A DNA stretch of 56,814 bases, taken from the NCBI RefSeq assembly GCF_014696315.1, contig NZ_JACJPX010000053.1, positions 1 through 56,814 of the forward strand. Reading direction: 5' to 3'. The notes under the pieces are model-generated. The model saw only the letters and a list, made by a program, of their open reading frames with translations, made no database searches and was not told the origin of the DNA. Source of the stretch: Calothrix membranacea FACHB-236 (lineage in GTDB: Bacteria > Cyanobacteriota > Cyanobacteriia > Cyanobacteriales > Nostocaceae). The position numbers and the translations under genes are program-made. Positions 44,416-52,144 of the stretch are shown here, piece after piece (position 1 is the stretch's first letter; each line of letters opens with the position of its first letter).

Positions 44416-45135
44416 ATGATGGATACAATCCGTGTAGTTTTAATTGAAGACCATGATCTAACCCGTATGGGTATGCGTACTGCTTTAAAACAACAAGAAG
44501 GAATTGAAGTAATTGGTGAGGCTAAAAATGCGAATTCTGGTTTGAAGCTACTGAATTCTCTGCAAGCAGATGTAGCAATCGTAGACGTTGGCTTACCAGA
44601 TATGAGTGGAGTTGAATTAACACAAATCTTCAAGAATTCTGAAGATCCAGATTCACCCTTGTCAACTAAAATTTTAATTTTGACGATGAATGATAGTGAA
44701 GATACTGTTTTAGCTGCGTTTGCGGCTGGTGCAGATTCTTATTATATGAAAGATGCCAGCATTGAAAAATTAGCTGATGCAATTCGAGTGACTCATGAAG
44801 GTAATTCATGGATTGACCCTGCTATTGCTCGGATTGTCTTACGGCAAAGCAATAATGTTTATGATGAACCAAATGGCTCTAAATCTTCAACTGTTACAAT
44901 TAATTCTTTATCACAAGAAGAAAGCGAGTTTTTACTAGCTTACCCTTTAACTGCACGGGAATTAGATGTGTTGAGGTTAATTGTTGATGGGTGCAGTAAT
45001 GCTCAAATTGCTGAGCAACTTTATATTACAGTCGGTACAGTGAAAACTCACGTCCGTAATATTTTAAACAAGCTTTCAGTCAGTGATAGAACTCAGGTTG
45101 CAGTTCGTGCTTTGCGTGCAGGATTAGTAAACTAA
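44416..45135 (+). CDS. NarL-type response regulator (orphan)
   Basis: Two-domain regulator of 239 residues. The receiver has EDHD (11-14), the phospho-accepting Asp57 in AIVDVGLPDMSG and Lys in YYMKDAS. A linker of about 45 residues leads to a canonical LuxR helix-turn-helix (LTARELDVLRLIVDGCSNAQ, then IAEQLYITVGTVKTHVRNIL). No kinase gene is near, so it is an orphan. Both domains are intact. It differs from the regulator at 8057, whose HTH is divergent. A strong terminator follows. Confidence 0.92.
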   Translation: MMDTIRVVLIEDHDLTRMGMRTALKQQEGIEVIGEAKNANSGLKLLNSLQADVAIVDVGLPDMSGVELTQIFKNSEDPDSPLSTKILILTMNDSEDTVLAAFAAGADSYYMKDASIEKLADAIRVTHEGNSWIDPAIARIVLRQSNNVYDEPNGSKSSTVTINSLSQEESEFLLAYPLTARELDVLRLIVDGCSNAQIAEQLYITVGTVKTHVRNILNKLSVSDRTQVAVRALRAGLVN

Positions 45136-45485
45136 ATTTTCCTTTGCAATATTCGCTATAAGTTGTTTGACAAAATAACTTCCCAAATCTTAGCCAAGAA
45201 ACCCCCTCCTCTATCAGAAATTAGTCAGCAAAAAGGGTAAAAGGAAAAACACCTTTACCCTTTTTTCGTTTATAAAATTGCATATTAAACTTTACGTTTT
45301 GCGAATTTTTGATTTATAAAAAATCTCGATTAAACTTAAGCCGTAAAGCAATAAAAGTTCTAAGAAAGGTGCGTTACGCTATCGCTAACGCACACTACGT
45401 AAATTTCAAAACTCAAATATTGAATATGAGTCATATAAAATCCCTACCAAGGTGATTCTTTTCAGCAACGTAAAAAGCATTGGAA
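45136..45485. other. Intergenic region with terminator and hairpin
   Basis: About 350 bases. It holds the terminator of the regulator gene and a GTGCGTTA/TAACGCAC hairpin at 45369-45393, another short form of the palindromic repeat family. No gene is visible. Confidence 0.6.
45232..45267 (+). terminator. Rho-independent terminator of the response regulator
   Basis: AAAAGGGTAAAAGG pairs with ACCTTTACCCTTTT (one mismatch), followed by TTTTTT. Loop of about six bases. It is 97 bases past the stop. Confidence 0.8.
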
Positions 45486-46829
45486 TTAATGTGATGCAAA
45501 TACTGCTAAATCAGTTTCAGGGTCAAAAAAGTGAATTTTATCTGGAATCAGCGATAACCATAATTGATCGCCAACACTCACTAATCTTTCTGATGGAACT
45601 CGCACTTGTAAATAATCACCTGCGTTAGCTGTGGGAGATTCAGATTCAGTAAGTCTGACGCTGAGAAAACTATCGTTACCAAGATTTTCAACTAAATCTA
45701 CTTGCACAGGGAGATTTTTTGTAGCAGGTACACTGACGTTAAAGTGTTCTGGGCGAACACCTAAAATCAGAGTTTGCCCATCATATTTTTGCAAGGCTGT
45801 CCCCCAAATTTCTGGTAAAGTCAAACGAAAGTGAGGATGGGTAATTAATAAGGGAGCCTGAAATTTCACAGGAATAAAATTCATTGGTGGTGAACCAATA
45901 AATTCGGCAACAAAGCGATTAGCTGGGCGATTATAAAGTTCTAAAGGAGAAGCCACTTGCTGAATTTGTCCCTGATTCATAATCGCAATGCGATCGCCCA
46001 TCGTCATCGCTTCTGTTTGATCGTGGGTGACGTAAATTGTGGTTGTCCCTAACTGGCGCTGTAATTTCACAATTTGCGCGCGAGTTTCTGCACGTAGTTT
46101 GGCATCTAAATTCGATAGCGGCTCATCCATTAAAAATACTTGCGGATTGCGCGCGATCGCTCTTCCTAATGCAACTCGCTGTCTTTGTCCCCCAGATAGC
46201 TGTTTCGGTAAGCGATTCAGCAAGGTTTCAATTTGCAACAATTGAGCCACATTCCGCACCTTGTGATCTACTTCCCGTTCTTTTTCAGAAATATAACGCA
46301 GTCCCTTCGGTAACTTGCGCGTCATTCCCACAAACAGGTGTTCCAACCAAGGCGGAAGCTGGGCGGATGAGGACATATTTTCTCCCCCTGCTCCCTGCTC
46401 CCTGCTCCCTGCTCCCTGTTCCCCTGCTTCAACTCGGCGACGGAGTCCAAAGGCGATGTTGTCGTACACCGACATATGAGGGTAAAGGGCGTAATTTTGA
46501 AACACCATTGCAATGTCTCGTTCTTTGGGTGGTAGATCGTTTACCAAGCGATCGCCTACCCAAATATTGCCGCCTGTCATCGTTTCTAAGCCAGCAATTA
46601 ACCGCAATAGGGTACTTTTACCACAACCAGAAGGCCCCACAAGCACCATAAATTCCCCATCTGTGATCGTCAGGTTAATGCGCCGCAAAACGCTGATATT
46701 TTCTGGACGTTCTGGCTGTGTATCACTTTTCTTACCAGAATCTAAAGCCAATGGAGTTGGCGAGGCGATACCTTCCCCTTTACGAGGGGGAAAACTTTTA
46801 TAAATGTTTTCTAAAATAACTTGGGACAC
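45486..46829 (-). CDS. Sugar-type ABC transporter ATP-binding protein (MalK/UgpC-like) with in-frame repeat
   Basis: ATPase of 447 residues that energises a sugar or polyol importer. Walker A GPSGCGKSTLLRL, Q-loop MVFQNYALYPHM, signature LSGGQRQRVALGRA, Walker B VFLMDEPLSNLDAK, H-loop YVTHDQTEA and the C-terminal MalK regulatory OB domain are all present. The start is GTG at 46829. It is longer than the usual 360-380 residues. One extra part, about residues 130-155 (EQGAGSREQGAGGEN), is the translation of a heptanucleotide repeat that sits between the Q-loop and the signature. A second unusual part lies near residues 15-45. No permease gene is adjacent. Confidence 0.9.
   Translation of the reverse strand: MSQVILENIYKSFPPRKGEGIASPTPLALDSGKKSDTQPERPENISVLRRINLTITDGEFMVLVGPSGCGKSTLLRLIAGLETMTGGNIWVGDRLVNDLPPKERDIAMVFQNYALYPHMSVYDNIAFGLRRRVEAGEQGAGSREQGAGGENMSSSAQLPPWLEHLFVGMTRKLPKGLRYISEKEREVDHKVRNVAQLLQIETLLNRLPKQLSGGQRQRVALGRAIARNPQVFLMDEPLSNLDAKLRAETRAQIVKLQRQLGTTTIYVTHDQTEAMTMGDRIAIMNQGQIQQVASPLELYNRPANRFVAEFIGSPPMNFIPVKFQAPLLITHPHFRLTLPEIWGTALQKYDGQTLILGVRPEHFNVSVPATKNLPVQVDLVENLGNDSFLSVRLTESESPTANAGDYLQVRVPSERLVSVGDQLWLSLIPDKIHFFDPETDLAVFASH
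46389..46418. repeat. Heptanucleotide STRR (CTCCCTG)4 inside a coding region
   Basis: Four exact copies of CTCCCTG (46391-46418) with decayed copies at both ends. The array keeps the reading frame of the ABC ATPase. Confidence 0.85.
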
Positions 46830-47170
46830 GAGTGTTAATTATTCTCATTGGTTATCAGTCATTAGTCATTAAGCAAGACAAATAACAAATGACAAATGAC
46901 AAAGACACAGGAATTACGCAATCGGTACATCCATCTTCTGGTTTAAGAGTCAACAGTCAAGGGTCAAGGGTCAAAAATTTATTTAGGTTTTTTGACACTT
47001 GACCCTTGACCCTGGACAGCCTAAATGAAAAATAATGTGAAACTGGCGTAAGTCCTAAGACAGTTAGCCCTGATTTTACACATTCCATCTGAATACGAAA
47101 AGTTAAAAAACTGGCTTTCCGCAGCAAAAGGAAACTAACCTTGATTTTAGGGCTTTCCGAAGGTCAGATT
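46830..47170. other. Intergenic region with repeats
   Basis: About 340 bases between divergent genes. It holds ACAAATGACAAATGACAAA and an inverted pair AAGGGTCAAGGGTCAA / TTGACCCTTGACCCT (46958-47012) made of heptamers. No gene is visible. A ribosome site GAAGG (47159-47163) leads to the next gene. Confidence 0.55.
46958..47013. repeat. Inverted heptamer repeat (GGGTCAA / TTGACCC)
   Basis: Two or three GGGTCAA units face the same number of TTGACCC units across about 20 bases, making a large hairpin. A mix of an STRR and a palindrome. Confidence 0.7.
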
Positions 47171-48427
47171 ATGACAAACTCTGTATCCGAAAATCCTACT
47201 CCAGAGCCAACAGTTAATCCTGTTCATGACATTGTAGACGTAAAAACCACCGATTGTTGCATTGTAGGTGGTGGCCCGGCTGGGGATGTGTTGGCTCTGT
47301 TGCTAGCGCGTCAAGGCATTCCTGTAATGCTATTAGAAACACACAAGGATTTTGATCGCGACTTTCGAGGTGATACGATTCACCCGTCAGTCATGGAGAT
47401 TATGGAGGAATTGGGCTTAAGCGATCGCTTGCTGCAATTACCCCATACGAAAATTCGCCAACTTCAGATCCAAACTGCCCAAGATAGCGTTACTTTGGCA
47501 GATTTTAGCCACCTGAAAACTAATTACCCATACATTACAATGCTTCCCCAAGTGAAATTCTTAGAATTTATCACCCAAGAAGCGCAGAAATATCCCAATT
47601 TTCAGTTATTCATGGGGGCGAATGTCCAAGAATTAATTGTAGAAGACGGGGTAATTCAAGGTGTACGCTATCGTGGCGGTGGCGGTTGGCACGAAATTCG
47701 CGCGAAACTTACTGTTGGTGCAGATGGCCGCCATTCTAAACTGAGACAATTAGGTGAATTTGAATCAATAGAAACTTCTCCACCAATGGATGTCCTCTGG
47801 TTCCGCCTACCCCGCAAGCTAGAAGACGCAGAAGGAGGTATGGGGCGAATTTCCCAAGGACACATTCTCGTCATGCTAGATCGGGGTGACGAATGGCAGA
47901 TTGCTTATGTAATTCCCAAAGATGGCTATCAAAAATTACGTGCTGCGGGTTTAGAGGAATTAAAAAAATCTGTTGTGGAAGTTGTACCCGAATTAAGCGA
48001 TCGCATTTCTAATTTACATGATTGGTCACAAGTCGCTTTTCTCTCCGTAGAATCCAGCCGCGTCAAGCGCTGGTATCGTCAGGGATTGCTACTGATTGGT
48101 GATGCGGCTCATGTTATGTCTCCTGTAGGTGGCGTTGGAATTAACTACGCTATTCAAGATGCTGTCGTCACAGCTAATGCGATTAGCAAACCACTAAAAA
48201 ATCAGAATTTAAGCATTCAAGACTTAGCAAAAGTTCAGCGTCAACGAGAATTACCCACAAGAATCATTCAAGGATTTCAAACTTTGATCCAAAAACAGAT
48301 ATTTGCCCGTATTCTCACCTCCGATCAAACCTTCCAACCACCAGCTTTTCTGCGCTTACCTATCTTGCGTGACTTTCCAGCACGTTTTATCGGCTTAGGT
48401 GTTTTCCCTGTTCATGTAAATATATAG
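47171..48427 (+). CDS. FAD-dependent oxidoreductase (monooxygenase type)
   Basis: Flavoprotein of about 418 residues. The ATG at 47171 is chosen because GAAGG stands seven bases before it. The FAD site is CCIVGGGPAGDVLALLLARQG (read as GGGPAGDVLALLLA), followed by the ribose Glu in LLETH. The second FAD motif is GDAAHVMSPVGGVGINYAIQ (the GDxxH-P pattern of UbiH/PHBH monooxygenases). ADGRHSKLR is the NAD(P)H/FAD DG motif. It may act on an aromatic or quinone substrate, but the substrate cannot be told. It is divergent from the ABC ATPase gene. Confidence 0.85.
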   Translation: MTNSVSENPTPEPTVNPVHDIVDVKTTDCCIVGGGPAGDVLALLLARQGIPVMLLETHKDFDRDFRGDTIHPSVMEIMEELGLSDRLLQLPHTKIRQLQIQTAQDSVTLADFSHLKTNYPYITMLPQVKFLEFITQEAQKYPNFQLFMGANVQELIVEDGVIQGVRYRGGGGWHEIRAKLTVGADGRHSKLRQLGEFESIETSPPMDVLWFRLPRKLEDAEGGMGRISQGHILVMLDRGDEWQIAYVIPKDGYQKLRAAGLEELKKSVVEVVPELSDRISNLHDWSQVAFLSVESSRVKRWYRQGLLLIGDAAHVMSPVGGVGINYAIQDAVVTANAISKPLKNQNLSIQDLAKVQRQRELPTRIIQGFQTLIQKQIFARILTSDQTFQPPAFLRLPILRDFPARFIGLGVFPVHVNI

Positions 48428-49267
48428 GGGATGGGGCATTGGGCATGGGGCATAGAAGATTGGTGAAGAGAGAATAGTTAAGAGATGGGCGGGAAATTTT
48501 GGTTTCAAAGGTGCAACTTTCAGGTTCAAAGGTGCAACTTTCAGGCTTAAAGGCTCAACTTCCAGACTCAAAGGTGCAACTTTCAGGCTTAAAGGCTCAA
48601 CTTTCAAGCTCAAAGCCTCAACTTCCAGGCTTCAAAGCTCAACTTCCAGGCTCAAAAGCTCAACTTTCAGGCTCAAAAGCTCAACTTTCAGGCTCAAAGC
48701 CTCAACTTTCAAGCTCAAAGCCTCAACTTTCAAGCTCAAAGCCTCAACTTTCAGGCTCAAAGCCTCAACTTCCAGGCTCAAAGCCTCAACTTTCAAGCTC
48801 AAAGCCTCAACTTCCAGGCTCAAAGCCTCAAAGTACATTCTCTTTTGACCAAAAATTGCGTCCTGCTTCTGTTGTCCCGTGATAATTTCTGTGTGAAACC
48901 ACAGATAGGATGGTACAATTATACTACTCAGTTGTAGAATCAATGCTTGCCTAAGTCAGGCGAAGGTTGCGAAAGCATCCATCGCTTGGCTTTTATGCTA
49001 AAACTGACTGAAAATGAAGAATGTCTGTCAAAAATGCAAAAGTTTAAAATATATATAGAGTAGGTTGGTGGGTTGAAAGCAAAATATGTAAGATTTTTTG
49101 AGGAAAAAGGGCAAGGGTGAAGGGGTAAGGGTTGTTTCCCGGTTCCCATTACTCTTTTCCCATCCGGATATAGTTCTGTTTATTTGTCATCATCTACTTA
49201 ATCAGTAGAGCTACATAATTAAAACCCTACTTTCTAACTAGCAAGTTTAATTATCAGGAGGATTTTC
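48428..49267. other. Intergenic region dominated by a 21-bp minisatellite
   Basis: About 840 bases. The first third contains the minisatellite (48502-48832), preceded by GGGGCATGGGG-like short repeats. The rest holds ordinary sequence and the leader of ssb with AGGAGG at 49256-49261. Open frames over the minisatellite exist on both strands (see findings), but I see no convincing ordinary gene. Confidence 0.6.
48502..48832. repeat. 21-bp minisatellite (about 15 units)
   Basis: Units of the form GGCTCAAAGCCTCAACTTTCA follow one another without spacers, with point changes but no length change. The period of 21 bases keeps a reading frame. In plus-strand translation the units give PQLSGSK-type heptads (48499-48882); on the minus strand they give EALSLKV-type heptads. 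The plus frame is open throughout; the minus frame has one TGA at 48632-48634. Confidence 0.9.
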
Positions 49268-49819
49268 ATGAATAGCTGTGTTTTGATGGCGGAAATTATT
49301 CAAGAACCGCAACTACGCTATACACCAGATAAATTAGCAGTCACAGAAATGCTGGTGCAGTTTCCTAATTCTCAGCGTCCAGAAGATGCGCCAGCAACTT
49401 TGAAAGTTGTAGGGTGGGGGAATTTAGCCTCAGAAATTCAGCAAAACTATCATCAAGGCGATCGCGTCATTTTGGTAGGAAGATTGGGAATGAACACTGT
49501 TGATCGCCAAGAAGGTTTTAAGGAAAAACGGGCGGAATTGACTGTACAGCAAATCCAAAATGTTGGCGGTAGTTTCAATCTCAGTTCACCACCAGTAGTC
49601 ACAGAAACTTACTCACCACCAGCCGCTGCACCTGTCGCCCCGACTCCGCAACCAGCAGCTACTTATGATGCACCTCGCCCCGCACCAGCCCCAGCTACCA
49701 GCACAGCTGGCGTTGCGCCTGGAGTGAAGAATCCTGAACCCATACCCCAACCCGCTAATTTTGAACGGACTACTTATCCCGCAGCCGAAGAACCGAATAT
49801 CGATGATATTCCCTTCTAA
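49268..49819 (+). CDS. ssb: Single-stranded DNA-binding protein
   Basis: Protein of 183 residues with an N-terminal OB fold (about 1-105; MNSCVLMAEIIQEPQLRYT, VVGWGNLA, VILVGRLG) and a long linker rich in Pro and Ala (PPAAAPVAPTPQPAATYDAP region). It ends in the acidic tip DDIPF, which binds partner proteins. SSB coats single-stranded DNA in replication and repair. A strong AGGAGG ribosome site stands upstream, and a long-stem hairpin follows. Confidence 0.9.
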   Translation: MNSCVLMAEIIQEPQLRYTPDKLAVTEMLVQFPNSQRPEDAPATLKVVGWGNLASEIQQNYHQGDRVILVGRLGMNTVDRQEGFKEKRAELTVQQIQNVGGSFNLSSPPVVTETYSPPAAAPVAPTPQPAATYDAPRPAPAPATSTAGVAPGVKNPEPIPQPANFERTTYPAAEEPNIDDIPF

Positions 49820-49846
49820 CCAACAGCGCGGTAAAGTTCACCATAA

Positions 49847-49911
49847 ATAACGGATGTCAGGAATGAGTGAATTGTGACAAACAAAGCTCAAATATCCCTG
49901 ACATCCGTTAT
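49847..49911 (+). terminator. Long-stem terminator of ssb
   Basis: ATAACGGATGTCAGG (49847-49861) is an exact inverse of CCTGACATCCGTTAT (49897-49911), a 15-bp stem with a 35-base loop, followed by ATTTTATTTATT. It lies 28 bases past the ssb stop. Confidence 0.7.
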
Positions 49912-49970
49912 ATTTTATTTATTCTCTTTTGTTATTAGCTATAAGCTATTACTTAAAACTCAGAACTCAG

Positions 49971-50096
49971 AACTCTTGTACAGACGCGATTAATCGCGTC
50001 TCTCCAACTCAAAACTCTTGTACAGAGACGATTAATCGCGTCTCTTCAACTCAAAACTCTTGTACAGAGACGATTAATCACGTCTCTCCAACTCAC
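49971..50096 (+). repeat. Three tandem 42-nt palindromic repeat units
   Basis: Each unit starts with AACTCTTGTACAGA, has the palindrome GACGCGATTAATCGCGTC or a variant, and ends with CAACTCAA. Periods are exactly 42 bases (49971, 50013, 50055). Single copies of the same unit occur at 13051 (inverted) and 29619. Confidence 0.85.
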
Positions 50097-50156
50097 TACT
50101 CAAAATCGCTGTTAAACTCCAAATAACTATTAGTAAAAATTTTTAACTAAACTCTT

Positions 50157-52040
50157 ATGAGAGAAACTATCCTAGAGGTTCGCAATCTCCAAGTTGAATT
50201 TTCCAGTGATGGCAATACCCTCAAAGCCGTTGATGGAATTTCATTTCAACTCCATCGGGGCGAAACTTTAGGAATAGTGGGAGAGTCCGGGAGTGGTAAA
50301 TCAGTCACATCCCTCGCAGTCATGGGTTTATTGCAAAGTCCCGGTAGAGTGACTGGCGGGGAAATTTGGTTTACTCCTCAAGAGAATAACTCACCCATAA
50401 ACTTAGCAGAGTTACCGCCTGAGCAAATGCAGCTATACCGAGGCGGCGACATCGCTATGATTTTTCAAGAACCTATGAGTTCGCTCAACCCAGTGTATAA
50501 CATTGGGTTTCAGCTCACAGAAGCGATTATGCGACATCAAGAGGTGTCAGCATCACAAGCGCGACAAATTGCGATCGCGGGTTTGCAAGAAGTTAAACTC
50601 CTCCCCAGCGATGAACAAATAGCACAGCAATATCTTGATACTTGGAACCAAACTGACTCAAAATCACCAAAACCTGAGGGGCAAAAACTGGCAGATTTGG
50701 TGAAGCAGCATAAAGAATCGATGCTAGAACGCTATCCGCATGAGCTTTCTGGAGGCCAGTTGCAACGGGTGATGATTGCAATGGCAATTTCTTGTAACCC
50801 ATTATTATTGATTGCTGACGAACCAACTACAGCCCTAGATGTTACTGTACAAGCAACAATTCTGGAATTGATGCGAGAATTGCAGCAGCGCCGCGACATG
50901 GCAATGATTTTTATTACCCATGACTTGGGATTAATTGCGGAAATTGCTGATCAAGTAGCGGTAATGTACAGAGGGAAAATTGTTGAATATAATACAGCCA
51001 CAGAAATTTTTAGTAATCCTCAACATCCATATACTAAAGGTTTAGTTGCTTGCCGCCCTACACTTACCCGCCATCCGCAAAAACTCCTGACTGTTTCCGA
51101 CTACATGAGTGTGGAAGATAGCCCCACAGGTCAATTGATAATTCAGGCGAAAGAACCTTCATCACCGCCAGAAGTTACCAGCGAAGAAATAGTTAAAAGA
51201 TTGGCAGACCTCGATAAAAAGCAACCTTTATTAGAAGTTCGCAACCTTAAGGTTGGCTTTCCGGTGAAAGGCTTGCTGGGTGGCATTAAACGCTACACTA
51301 TGGCGGTGAATAACGTTTCCTTTGAAGTAAAACCAGGGGAAACAGTGGGATTAGTAGGCGAATCTGGTTGTGGTAAAACCACTCTTGGCAGAACATTACT
51401 GCGTTTAATTGAACCGATGAGTGGTCAAATCATATTTGAAGGGCAAGATATTACCACCCTCAAAGGCGAACCGTTGCAAAAACTCCGCCGGGAAATGCAA
51501 ATAGTCTTTCAAAATCCATTTAGTTCCCTTGATCCGAGAATGAAAGTTGGGGAAGCGATCGCAGAACCATTGGTAATTCATTATGTAGCGAAGACAAAGC
51601 GACAACGCCAAGAACGTGTAGTTGAACTTTTAGAACGGGTAGGATTAGGTGCAGATGCAATCAACCGTTATCCTCACCAGTTTTCTGGAGGTCAACGTCA
51701 GAGAATTTGTATTGCCCGTTCTTTAGCGTTAAATCCCAAGTTTATTATTTGTGATGAATCGGTTTCTGCACTGGATGTCTCTGTACAAGCCCAAGTATTG
51801 AATCTGCTCAAAGAATTACAAGAAGATTTTCAACTAACTTACATCTTCATTTCCCACGATTTAAGCGTAGTCAAATTTATGAGCGATCGCATTTTGGTCA
51901 TGAATCGCGGTCAAATTGTCGAACAAGGTACAGCCCAAAGTATCTACCTCGAACCCAAAGAAGAATATACCCAAAACTTAATCGCCGCAATTCCCACAGG
52001 TAGCCCAGAACGCAGACAAAATCGCCTACGGGCATCTTAA
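50157..52040 (+). CDS. Fused dipeptide/oligopeptide ABC transporter ATPase (DppD-DppF type)
   Basis: Protein of 627 residues with two complete nucleotide-binding domains in one chain. The first (about 1-330) has Walker A GESGSGKS, signature LSGGQLQRV and [11 protein letters not shown], then a C-terminal segment with [13 protein letters not shown], the Opp/Dpp hallmark. The second (about 355-625) has [22 protein letters not shown] and [12 protein letters not shown] fused arrangement is known in some bacteria, as in YejF and glutathione importer GsiA. The substrate may be peptides or nickel. No permease or binding-protein gene is adjacent, so it probably pairs with subunits elsewhere. Confidence 0.92.
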   Translation: MRETILEVRNLQVEFSSDGNTLKAVDGISFQLHRGETLGIVGESGSGKSVTSLAVMGLLQSPGRVTGGEIWFTPQENNSPINLAELPPEQMQLYRGGDIAMIFQEPMSSLNPVYNIGFQLTEAIMRHQEVSASQARQIAIAGLQEVKLLPSDEQIAQQYLDTWNQTDSKSPKPEGQKLADLVKQHKESMLERYPHELSGGQLQRVMIAMAISCNPLLLIADEPTTALDVTVQATILELMRELQQRRDMAMIFITHDLGLIAEIADQVAVMYRGKIVEYNTATEIFSNPQHPYTKGLVACRPTLTRHPQKLLTVSDYMSVEDSPTGQLIIQAKEPSSPPEVTSEEIVKRLADLDKKQPLLEVRNLKVGFPVKGLLGGIKRYTMAVNNVSFEVKPGETVGLVGESGCGKTTLGRTLLRLIEPMSGQIIFEGQDITTLKGEPLQKLRREMQIVFQNPFSSLDPRMKVGEAIAEPLVIHYVAKTKRQRQERVVELLERVGLGADAINRYPHQFSGGQRQRICIARSLALNPKFIICDESVSALDVSVQAQVLNLLKELQEDFQLTYIFISHDLSVVKFMSDRILVMNRGQIVEQGTAQSIYLEPKEEYTQNLIAAIPTGSPERRQNRLRAS

Positions 52041-52076
52041 GCAGAAATAGGAGTCCAGGGTCAAGAGTGCAAACAG

Positions 52077-52113
52077 TTTTTGATTCTTGACTCTTGACTC
52101 TTGACTCTTGACA
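52077..52113. repeat. Heptanucleotide STRR (TTGACTC)
   Basis: CTTGACT is repeated about four times directly after a decayed copy. It lies between the fused ABC ATPase gene and the end of comEC. A convergent intergenic STRR. Confidence 0.8.
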
Positions 52114-52144
52114 ACCTTAGCGCTAAATCTCCAAGGTATAGCAA

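Larger units (their letters stand above)
49820..50156. other. Intergenic region with terminator and tandem palindromes
   Basis: About 340 bases filled by the ssb terminator (49847-49911) and three 42-base palindromic units (49971-50096). An open frame over the units (49929-50126) merely reflects the 42-base period. Confidence 0.7.

Noticed and set aside
46037-46651. Plus-strand frame of 204 codons over the ABC ATPase
   Set aside because: Antisense shadow of the ATPase, whose motifs are complete on the minus strand.
48502-48832. CRISPR array
   Set aside because: The units are contiguous with no unique spacers, 21 bases long and not palindromic. It is a minisatellite.
48632-48943. Minus-strand coiled-coil frame over the minisatellite as a definite gene
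   Set aside because: It arises from the 21-base period, has a doubtful start and is cut by a TGA in the array. Kept only as a finding.
49929-50126. Frame of 65 codons with a 14-residue repeat (TQNSCTETINRVSP)
   Set aside because: Merely the translation of a 42-base tandem palindrome; no ribosome site.
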